Positions 1-5,033 of a stretch of 5,184 nt of DNA are shown here, in pieces (within the stretch, counting starts at the first letter, position 1; each line of letters opens with the position of its first letter). The translations under genes and the position numbers were made by a program. The notes under the pieces are model-generated. The model ran no database searches and was not told where the DNA came from. It saw only the letters and a program-made list of their open reading frames with translations. The stretch is from assembly GCA_031261385.1 (NCBI GenBank), contig JAISJS010000013.1, forward strand, positions 1 to 5,184. The letters are read 5' to 3'. Origin of the DNA: Treponema sp. Its GTDB lineage: Bacteria; Spirochaetota; Spirochaetia; Treponematales; Breznakiellaceae.

Positions 1-842
1 CCGGAAAGACGGGCGACAACCGATGAGCCTTTTCGTTCTACCTCAAGATGTTTGTTTCCCTGGGCGATAAGTACGCGGCCACTTTGGATAAGATCACCGT
101 CTTCCGCTTCTTTGACATCCAGCGGGCAGATCCGGTCAAGGCTTTTGGCGAATTCGTTGGTAAAACCCGGGGGCATGTGCTGGACCACTACAATGGGTAC
201 CTGGAGGTCGGCATCAAGCTTTTGAAAATCCACCCGCAGGGCGTCTGGACCGCCGGTCGATATACCGATGGCGATAATTTCTGTTTTTGCCGGCTTGCGT
301 ATTTGTGACGGCGCCTTTGCCGGTTCCCTGAGGGGGGTAAGCCCGACATTGGACTGGGCAATGACATCGGGATGAATATCGGTTTTTTTGGGGTATTCTC
401 CGGGGCTTAAAACCTTTTTTCCGATGAGCTTGCGGTATTGAATCCCGTAGCCCAGGAGCATATTTGTAAGGGTGTCTTTTACCGTATGGATATCTTCCGA
501 AACCGAACCGGAGGGCTTTTGAATAAAGTCACTGGCCCCCAGGGAAAGGGCCTCCATGGTGATTTCAGCGCCTTTGGCGGCGATGGAAGAAAGGATAACT
601 ACCGGGATTTTTATCCCCTGTTTTTTCCGCTCTTTAAGGAATTCAATACCGTTCATTTCCGGCATTTCCAGGTCCAGAACGATGATATCGGGATTAACCC
701 GGGGTATCTTCTGGAGGGCAAAAATACCGTTCATTGCCTTATCGGCAATGACCAGGCCGGGGGTATCATCTACCATGTGTCCAATCAGGTTGCGCATCAG
801 CGCAGAATCATCAACAATTAAGACCGAAACTTCATCAGCCAC
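1..842 (-). CDS. cheB: CheB: chemotaxis response regulator protein-glutamate methylesterase (3' end outside window)
   Basis: CheB removes methyl groups from (and deamidates) glutamates of chemoreceptors when phosphorylated by CheA, opposing CheR in adaptation; it is cytoplasmic. Translating the reverse strand from the GTG at 842 gives an N-terminal receiver domain (about residues 1-115) with the acidic pair D11-D12, phospho-acceptor D57 in LDLEMPEMNG, S85/S86 and K109 in QKP. A linker of roughly 75 residues follows. The methylesterase domain then starts with IAIGISTGGP (catalytic Ser about 195) and VVVQHMPPGFT (catalytic His about 222). The third catalytic residue, an Asp near the C-terminus, lies beyond the left edge, so about 280 residues are visible of a family usually near 350-390. 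An ATG two codons upstream (848) is also possible, but its AGGAG touches the start codon, whereas the GTG has 6 nt spacing. It lies 12 nt (6 nt from the ATG) after cheR and is surely co-transcribed with it. One small deviation: the usual APGG loop reads AQGN. Confidence 0.95.
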   Translation of the reverse strand, partial: MADEVSVLIVDDSALMRNLIGHMVDDTPGLVIADKAMNGIFALQKIPRVNPDIIVLDLEMPEMNGIEFLKERKKQGIKIPVVILSSIAAKGAEITMEALSLGASDFIQKPSGSVSEDIHTVKDTLTNMLLGYGIQYRKLIGKKVLSPGEYPKKTDIHPDVIAQSNVGLTPLREPAKAPSQIRKPAKTEIIAIGISTGGPDALRVDFQKLDADLQVPIVVVQHMPPGFTNEFAKSLDRICPLDVKEAEDGDLIQSGRVLIAQGNKHLEVERKGSSVVARLS

Positions 843-848
843 AGCCAT

Positions 849-853
849 CTCCT
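849..853 (-). promoter_or_regulatory. Ribosome binding site of cheB that decides its start
   Basis: The minus strand reads AGGAG here, directly abutting an ATG (848-846) and 6 nt before an in-frame GTG (842-840). A spacing of zero does not work for initiation, so this site favours the GTG as the true start. Confidence 0.6.
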
Positions 854-854
854 G

Positions 855-1676
855 CTATATAAATTTTCTATATAAAGTTGCCCATTCAGTTTTTACAAAT
901 TCAAACTTGGTATCCATGCCGAAAAGGGATTCCGAATGACCAATAAAAAGGAACGATTTTGAGGCCATGGAGTCCCAAAAACGGTTAATTACCCCGGTTT
1001 GTGCGACATCATCAAAGTAAATTATTACATTCCGGCAAAATACCACATCCAGGTTGCGGAGCCCCGAATCGTTTTTGAGGTTATGGTAGTCAAAACGGAT
1101 TTTGGACATGATATCCGAATGGACCTTGTAGCCCCCTTCCACCTTATCAAAGTACTTTTTAAGGTAGGCGTCGGGGATGCCGGTGATCCGGCTGTCGGCG
1201 TAAAAGCCCTCTTTTGCCGTCATCAGGCACTTAAGACTGATATCGCTGGCGACAATTTCGTAGCGCCATGGCGGCGGGAGAATCTCGTTCAGCAGCATCG
1301 CAATGGTATAGGGCTCTTCCCCGGTGGAACAACCGGCGCTCCAGATTTTCAGGGTGGTATTGGGGGAGCCCTTCCTGATTTTTATCAGTTCCGGAACCAC
1401 AAACTTCTCCAACGCGTCAAAATGGGCCTGATTCCGGAAAAACCGTGTCAAATTGGTAGTAATCGAATCAAGAAAAGCTTTGAGCTCCTCTTTATCCTTT
1501 GAAATCGTTACAAAATACGTTTTTACCGAATCAATACCCTTTTCCCGAAGTCGTTCCTTCAGCCGGCTTTCCAGTATAGACCGGTTCGTCGCGGTGAAGG
1601 TTATACCGCTTTCCGCATAGATAAGCGTACGGTACTGTTCAAAATCGGCATCGGTAAAAAATGCAAGATCCGCCAT
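855..1676 (-). CDS. cheR: CheR: chemotaxis receptor O-methyltransferase
   Basis: CheR transfers methyl groups from S-adenosylmethionine to glutamates of methyl-accepting chemotaxis proteins, the counterpart of CheB in adaptation. The 273-residue length fits the family (about 270-290). The N-terminal helical domain (about 1-75) contains FEQYRTLIYAESGI. Family motifs follow: TNLTRFFRN at 74-82, the SAM-binding SAGCSTGEEPYTIAM at 113-127, the acidic loop ASDIS at 143-147 that contacts SAM, FCRNVIIYFD at 213-222 and GHSES at 246-250. The segment between KYF (174-176) and IRF (193-195), corresponding to the beta-subdomain, is shorter than in E. coli CheR, suggesting a type that does not dock on a receptor C-terminal pentapeptide (inference). 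The ATG at 1676 is the only usable start: an in-frame TAG lies only four codons upstream and no other start codon occurs nearby downstream. No Shine-Dalgarno sequence precedes it. It is the first gene of the cheR-cheB operon. Confidence 0.97.
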   Translation of the reverse strand: MADLAFFTDADFEQYRTLIYAESGITFTATNRSILESRLKERLREKGIDSVKTYFVTISKDKEELKAFLDSITTNLTRFFRNQAHFDALEKFVVPELIKIRKGSPNTTLKIWSAGCSTGEEPYTIAMLLNEILPPPWRYEIVASDISLKCLMTAKEGFYADSRITGIPDAYLKKYFDKVEGGYKVHSDIMSKIRFDYHNLKNDSGLRNLDVVFCRNVIIYFDDVAQTGVINRFWDSMASKSFLFIGHSESLFGMDTKFEFVKTEWATLYRKFI

Positions 1677-1682
1677 AACATA

Positions 1683-1712
1683 ATACTAATTAGAGAATGG
1701 GGAAACTGTCAA
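1683..1712 (-). promoter_or_regulatory. Candidate cheR promoter placing the transcript start at the ATG
   Basis: The minus strand has a perfect -35 hexamer TTGACA (1712-1707), an 18-nt spacer and TAGTAT (1688-1683; 4 of 6 to TATAAT). Only 6 nt separate the -10 from the cheR ATG, so the RNA would start at or within a base or two of the start codon, giving a leaderless mRNA. This fits the absence of a ribosome binding site. It is a motif match only, and a competing candidate lies at 1796-1824. Confidence 0.35.
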
Positions 1713-1717
1713 TGCAG

Positions 1718-1753
1718 TTGCGATTGAAATTGCTCAAATTGTGATTGACATTG
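1718..1753. repeat. Pair of 15-bp direct repeats with 21-bp period upstream of cheR
   Basis: TTGCGATTGAAATTG at 1718-1732 and TTGTGATTGACATTG at 1739-1753 match at 13 of 15 positions. They begin 21 bp apart, two turns of B-DNA. They lie just upstream of the -35 of the candidate cheR promoter, a position suited to an activator binding the same helix face twice. The regulator is unknown. Confidence 0.5.
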
Positions 1754-1795
1754 ATTCGGGAAAGAGACGCCTGGCGCCGCTTCATTCTGAGAAAA

Positions 1796-1824
1796 ATCAC
1801 AAGAAAAATCCTGCCACTTGTCAA
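1796..1824 (-). promoter_or_regulatory. Alternative upstream cheR promoter candidate
   Basis: The minus strand reads TTGACA (1824-1819), a 17-nt spacer and TGTGAT (1801-1796; 4 of 6 to TATAAT). If used, it would give cheR a leader of about 110 nt containing the 1718-1753 repeats. Motif match only. Confidence 0.3.
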
Positions 1825-1866
1825 ATCACCGAATACGGCTTATTATTAAAGTAAGCCCTGTGGCTG

Positions 1867-1946
1867 CCGCATTCATTGAGGTATGTGAACCTGAAAAGGT
1901 GAGCATAAGTTGCCCGGTGGATGCGGTTTTTATTGCATATCCGGGC
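1867..1946 (+). other. Possible structured RNA with two competing stems
   Basis: This gene-free stretch can fold in two mutually exclusive ways. A 12-bp stem pairs 1867-1878 with 1915-1926, fully paired only in plus-strand RNA because three of its pairs are G-U. Alternatively, a hairpin at 1912-1946 pairs GCCCGG with CCGGGC and, inside it, ATGC with GCAT around a 10-nt loop. A small ACC/GGT hairpin (1889-1900) sits inside the first stem. The two share bases 1915-1926, as in switch-type leaders. No U-tract follows, so it is not a standard terminator, and I match it to no known riboswitch. The rest of 1754-1954 shows no gene. Confidence 0.2.
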
Positions 1947-1954
1947 TCATGGAA

Positions 1955-2407
1955 TTAAAGTTCCTTAGCAGAATAATAGTAGGCAAACCGCCTGTCCACA
2001 AAAGCCTGTTTTTTAATTGTGATGTTGATTTTATACGGTTTCCCGTTAATTATGCATTTATTTTCAAAATGGTCGACTTCACCAATTCCGGGAGTATTTT
2101 TTTCATCTTTGGTGACTTTAAGCAAAACAGCTGTTTTGATCATTGTATCCAGCAATTTGATTGCGATAATGCGTTCCCGTGTTCTTGATTTGCTTCGCCA
2201 TTCATTTATAATTCGTGTGGACAACTCTATGGACCAATTGGTCTGTTGATTGACTACGATAACCGGAGGAATCCTGAGAAAACGGTATCGTGCTTCTCTA
2301 ATGCATTTTTCTTTAAGAATACCGGTAGAAAGCCCCTTTTCTACCTCAGTTTCATAAATTTCAGGGATTTCTGGCTCCTGTAAATAGCCTTTCATGAAAA
2401 TTAGCAT
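1955..2407 (-). CDS. Orphan hypothetical protein, possibly LPD3/BECR nuclease-like domain
   Basis: An open frame of 150 codons encodes a basic, soluble-looking protein with no signal peptide or membrane segment. I do not firmly recognise it. The C-terminal half has a pattern reminiscent of the small phage/mobile-element domains called LPD3 and PBECR (barnase-EndoU-colicin-RelE-like): IELSTRIINEW (60-70), a helix LLDTMIKTAVLLKVTKDEK (85-103), VDHF (111-114), then the strand-like run IINGKPYKINITIKK (119-133) and a terminal FAYYYSAKEL (141-150). This family link is inference from pattern. No ribosome binding site precedes the ATG at 2407 or the internal ATG at 2395, and an in-frame TAG sits nine codons upstream, so it may be an N-terminally truncated remnant. 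It is AT-rich: bases 2041-2160 contain 41 G/C of 120, against 38 of 60 for 2701-2760 in pyrG. This suggests acquisition by transfer. It lies alone between divergent core operons, 21 nt downstream of the hairpin at 2429-2512. Confidence 0.5.
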   Translation of the reverse strand: MLIFMKGYLQEPEIPEIYETEVEKGLSTGILKEKCIREARYRFLRIPPVIVVNQQTNWSIELSTRIINEWRSKSRTRERIIAIKLLDTMIKTAVLLKVTKDEKNTPGIGEVDHFENKCIINGKPYKINITIKKQAFVDRRFAYYYSAKEL

Positions 2408-2428
2408 ACAAAAATAGACTGTTGTGGT

Positions 2429-2512
2429 CTAGGAGCCTGTGGCACTTGTGGATTTTTAGCATCTAAAGACGCTAAAAATCCCGAAAAGGCGACAAGCGCC
2501 ACAAACTCCTAG
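2429..2512 (-). repeat. Long imperfect palindrome with RNA-type pairing on the minus strand
   Basis: Left arm 2429-2460 and right arm 2471-2512 are inverted copies bounded by CTAGGAG and CTCCTAG. The right arm carries 10 extra bases (2482-2491) that would bulge. In a minus-strand RNA the stem is about 35 bp: 21 bp, the bulge, then 14 bp closed by a UUUA loop. All four departures from Watson-Crick pairing (two adjacent, two single) are G-U pairs on that strand but would be A-C mismatches on the plus strand. No U-tract follows on either strand, so it is not an ordinary terminator. It resembles dispersed palindromic elements (REP/MITE-like). No target-site duplication is evident at its CTAG ends. 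Confidence 0.75.
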
Positions 2513-2603
2513 GGAAAACACCTCTGTTTCGTCCGCTGGCTGGGGGCGATGATGTGATGTGCCTGGTTAAGTAAGCGTGGCATCATTGTATAGTTGAGGT
2601 ATG

Positions 2604-2612
2604 TGCCATAAT
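2604..2612 (+). promoter_or_regulatory. Candidate extended -10 promoter for pyrG
   Basis: TGC followed by CATAAT (5 of 6 to TATAAT) makes an extended -10 element. It would start RNA near 2619 and give a leader of about 35 nt. No good -35 is visible (TTGTAT 15 nt upstream is weak). The leader contains no ribosome binding site. Confidence 0.3.
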
Positions 2613-2616
2613 CCCG

Positions 2617-2645
2617 TTGACCAAAGCCCCCTGCTTCAGCATACT
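2617..2645 (+). promoter_or_regulatory. Candidate pyrG promoter giving a nearly leaderless transcript
   Basis: TTGACC (2617-2622; 5 of 6), a 17-nt spacer and CATACT (2640-2645; 4 of 6) would start RNA about 2 nt before the pyrG ATG. The ATG is preceded by four TAC triplets (2642-2653) instead of a purine-rich ribosome binding site. The arrangement mirrors that at cheR. The rest of 2513-2653 shows no convincing gene. Confidence 0.3.
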
Positions 2646-2653
2646 ACTACTAC

Positions 2654-4336
2654 ATGAACAAGTTCATTTTTGTCTCGGGGGGCGTGTGTTCCAGGTTGGG
2701 GAAAGGTGTTGCCGCGTCTTCGCTGGGGGCCCTTTTGGAAAGCCGGGGGCTGAATGTCCGCATGGTAAAATGCGACCCGTATATCAACGTGGATGCCGGG
2801 ACGATGAGCCCCTATCAGCATGGGGAAGTGTATGTAACCGATGACGGGGCGGAAACGGACCTGGATCTGGGGAATTATGCCCGGTTTACCGGGAGCCCTC
2901 TTTCCCGGGCAAATTCGATAACCACGGGGCAGGTGTACGACTCGGTCATCCGCAAGGAACGGGAAGGCCGGTATTTGGGGCGCTGTGTTCAGGTAATTCC
3001 CCACATCACCGACGAGATTAAAGCCAGAATTTTGGCGGTTGCCAGAGAGGACCCCGATAACGACATTGTTATCGTGGAAATCGGCGGCACGGTGGGTGAT
3101 ATTGAATCGATCCCCTTTTTGGAAGCGGCCCGGCAGATGATCCACGAGTCCGGTAAGGACAACGCTATTTCCGTTCATCTGACCCTTATCCCCGAGGTTG
3201 CCGGGGGGGAGCTTAAAACCAAGCCGACCCAGCATTCGGTTAAGGCGATGCAGGAGATGGGGATACAGCCCGATGTGCTTATCTGCCGCGCTCCGGTGAT
3301 GCTTGATGAGCCGACCCGCCGTAAAATCGCCCTTTTTACCAATGTTGATCCCGATGCGGTCTTTACTTCCTACGACGTTGATACTACCATTTATGAGATA
3401 CCGATTGTCTTTTTTGATCAAAAGCTCGATCAGGTTGTTTTAAAGAAGATGGGCGTGGAAAGCCGCCATGCCAACATCAAGCCCTGGAATGCGGTGATGG
3501 ATAAGTTCGCCGCACGCACGGGCAGGGTCCGTATCGGCATTGTGGGAAAATACATGGAACTCCATGACGCCTACAAATCGGTATACGAAGCCCTGTTCCA
3601 TGCCGGACTTGAGTGCGGGGTGGAGGTTGAACTGGTAAAGATCGATTCCAGTCGGCTGGAGGAGGCGGAAAATGCCGATACGGTGCTGGGAGCCGGGAAT
3701 GCGGCAAACGGCGGAGATACCGTTCATGGTGAAAATACCCTTCAGGGTATTCTGGTCCCCGGCGGTTTTGGCCAGCGGGGAATCAACGGCATGGTAAAGG
3801 CCTCGGAGTGGGCCCGGAAAAACAAGGTCCCCTATTTCGGGATTTGTCTGGGGATGCAGATCATGGTGATCGATTGGGGCCGCAATGTTCTGGGCTGGGA
3901 GGATGCGGATTCCTCTGAGTTTAACCAGGATTGCAAACATCCGGTGGTGAGTCTTTTGGAGGAACAGGTCGACGTAAAAAATTACGGCGGAACCATGCGG
4001 CTGGGAAAAAGTGAAACCGCCGCCGAACCGGGGACCCATATTTTGGCGGCCTACGGCGAAAAGCATATTTTTGAACGCCACCGGCACCGTTACGAATTTT
4101 CCAACAAATATCGTAATGAGATGACCGGATCGGGCCTCAAAATAGCCGCTTACACCCCCGACGGAAGCCTGGTTGAATGTGTTGAATGGCCGGATCATCC
4201 CTGGGGCCTTGGGGTTCAGTTTCACCCGGAGTTTAAATCAAAACCCACTGCCGCGGCCCCGCTTTTCCGGGATTTTATTGCCGCCGCACGGGATGTACGC
4301 GCCAAAAGCGCGCAAGAAGTGATTAGCGGCCAGTGA
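2654..4336 (+). CDS. pyrG: CTP synthase (glutamine-hydrolysing)
   Basis: This cytoplasmic enzyme makes CTP from UTP, using ATP and ammonia released from glutamine, the last step of pyrimidine nucleotide synthesis. The N-terminal synthetase domain (about 1-275) has the P-loop-type FVSGGVCSRLGKG, DPYINVDAGTMSPYQHGEV, VTDDGAETDLDLGNY, EIGGTVGDIES and the GGELKTKPTQHSVK region. The class I glutamine amidotransferase domain (about 290-550) has ILVPGGFG, the nucleophile C398 in FGICLGMQ, and H524 with E526 in VQFHPEF, so the full triad is present. The 560-residue length exceeds the usual 535-545 because of roughly 17 extra Gly/Ala/Asn-rich residues at about 335-363, before ILVPGGFG. R14 replaces a small residue (usually Ser or Gly) in the nucleotide-binding loop. 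The ATG at 2654 is the only start after the in-frame TGA at 2618-2620, and it has no Shine-Dalgarno sequence. No terminator separates it from lptC 52 nt downstream, so they are probably co-transcribed. Confidence 0.98.
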   Translation: MNKFIFVSGGVCSRLGKGVAASSLGALLESRGLNVRMVKCDPYINVDAGTMSPYQHGEVYVTDDGAETDLDLGNYARFTGSPLSRANSITTGQVYDSVIRKEREGRYLGRCVQVIPHITDEIKARILAVAREDPDNDIVIVEIGGTVGDIESIPFLEAARQMIHESGKDNAISVHLTLIPEVAGGELKTKPTQHSVKAMQEMGIQPDVLICRAPVMLDEPTRRKIALFTNVDPDAVFTSYDVDTTIYEIPIVFFDQKLDQVVLKKMGVESRHANIKPWNAVMDKFAARTGRVRIGIVGKYMELHDAYKSVYEALFHAGLECGVEVELVKIDSSRLEEAENADTVLGAGNAANGGDTVHGENTLQGILVPGGFGQRGINGMVKASEWARKNKVPYFGICLGMQIMVIDWGRNVLGWEDADSSEFNQDCKHPVVSLLEEQVDVKNYGGTMRLGKSETAAEPGTHILAAYGEKHIFERHRHRYEFSNKYRNEMTGSGLKIAAYTPDGSLVECVEWPDHPWGLGVQFHPEFKSKPTAAAPLFRDFIAAARDVRAKSAQEVISGQ

Positions 4337-4340
4337 TTAG
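4318..4340 (+). repeat. Direct repeat AGTGATTAG spanning the pyrG stop codon
   Basis: AGTGATTAG occurs at 4318-4326 and again at 4332-4340, 14 bp apart; the second copy supplies the TGA stop of pyrG. A related AGTGAGTAAT lies at 4388-4397, and near-complementary heptamers occur at 4430-4450. Confidence 0.5.
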
Positions 4341-4376
4341 TAATTTATCGCGGGGAATGTTGTTTTTGTTAATGAT

Positions 4377-4382
4377 GGGGTG
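4377..4382 (+). promoter_or_regulatory. Ribosome binding site of the lptC-like gene
   Basis: GGGGTG can pair with the 16S rRNA tail using one G-U pair and stands 6 nt before the GTG at 4389. This supports GTG rather than the in-frame TTG at 4401 as the start. Confidence 0.5.
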
Positions 4383-4388
4383 TGAGAA

Positions 4389-5033
4389 GTGAGTAATAAA
4401 TTGAAAATTGGACACAATACAAAAAATCTATTCACTATTCACTATCCACTGCTCGCTGTCTTTGCACTGCTCGCCATTTCCTGCTCCTTTGATTACGGTA
4501 CCGAGGCGGCGCCGGACAACAATATGCCTGATATCGTAATGTACAATGTGGACTATGTGCGGGTACGGAACGGCGATCCGCAGGTGCGCTTTCAGGCGGA
4601 ATTGGTGGAACGCTACGAGGACCGCCGGACTATGGAACTGCAAAATTTTTCTTTTGAACAATTCGGAAGCCACGGTACGGAAATAGACGCGGTCGGCCGG
4701 GCGGGAACAGCCCATGTAGAACTTGATTCGGGAAACATCACCTTGTCGGAAGGGGTAAATCTTGAGGTGGAGTCTGAGGACATCATCATTAAGACAGAAA
4801 AACTCTCCTGGCTGGATTTTGACCGGGTTCTTTCCAGCGGGCATGAGGAGGAAGTGTCCATACTCCGCGAAAACGGCACTGGATTTACCGGAATGGGTTT
4901 TTCTGCCAACGCCCGCAGCCGCACCTGGGAATTTTCAGGCGAAGTTGGCGGCTCGTATGTTCATGAAGATGATGAAGAAGAACCCGATGCCGTCGAAGCG
5001 GATGAAGATGAAGATGAGGCCGAGGCCGAATGA
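4389..5033 (+). CDS. lptC: LptC-like lipoprotein of the LPS export system
   Basis: LptC links the inner-membrane LptBFG transporter to the LptA bridge that carries lipopolysaccharide-type glycolipids across the periplasm. The 214-residue product starts with a 20-residue polar N-region, a hydrophobic stretch LLAVFALLAI and a lipobox-like AISC ending at C32. It is therefore probably a lipoprotein rather than a single-pass membrane protein as in E. coli; the Ile at -2 and Ala at -3 fit relaxed spirochaete lipoboxes. The body (about 45-190) has the LptC/LptA beta-strand pattern: MPDIVMYNVDYVRVRNGDP, RFQAELVERYEDRRTMEL, a strand with FSFEQFG, then repeated short strands such as GNITLSEGVNLEVES and KTEKLSWLDFDRVLSSG. 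It ends in a very acidic tail of about 22 residues (193-214), nearly all Asp, Glu or Ala. The next gene, lptA, overlaps by ATGA, which supports the assignment. The GTG start has a ribosome binding site 6 nt upstream. Confidence 0.8.
   Translation: MSNKLKIGHNTKNLFTIHYPLLAVFALLAISCSFDYGTEAAPDNNMPDIVMYNVDYVRVRNGDPQVRFQAELVERYEDRRTMELQNFSFEQFGSHGTEIDAVGRAGTAHVELDSGNITLSEGVNLEVESEDIIIKTEKLSWLDFDRVLSSGHEEEVSILRENGTGFTGMGFSANARSRTWEFSGEVGGSYVHEDDEEEPDAVEADEDEDEAEAE
4430..4450 (+). repeat. Three tandem heptamers inside the lptC signal peptide
   Basis: ATTCACT, ATTCACT and ATCCACT follow one another without gaps, encoding part of LFTIHYPL just before the hydrophobic core of the signal peptide. Seven is not a multiple of three, so a change of one unit would shift the frame. 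Confidence 0.6.

Noticed and set aside
438..1502. Plus-strand open frames opposite cheB and cheR
   Set aside because: They are antisense to genes with complete sets of family motifs and resemble no protein I recognise.
1745..1750. Plus-strand TTGACA as a rightward promoter
   Set aside because: No -10-like hexamer at 16-18 nt downstream.
1837..1857. GGCTTA/TAAGCC hairpin
   Set aside because: Six base pairs with an AT-rich loop and no following U-tract; likely chance.
2429..2512. Palindrome as an intrinsic terminator
   Set aside because: No U-tract directly follows the stem on either strand, and the stem is far longer than usual.
2509..2586. 25-codon minus-strand frame starting MMPRLLNQ and ending in the palindrome's CTAG
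   Set aside because: No ribosome binding site and too short to distinguish from chance; perhaps a remnant cut by the palindrome, but unsupported.
2636..3421. Long minus-strand open frame opposite pyrG (and another at 3440-4225)
   Set aside because: Low-complexity, His/Pro/Gly-rich translations antisense to an unmistakable CTP synthase; shadows of its codon bias.
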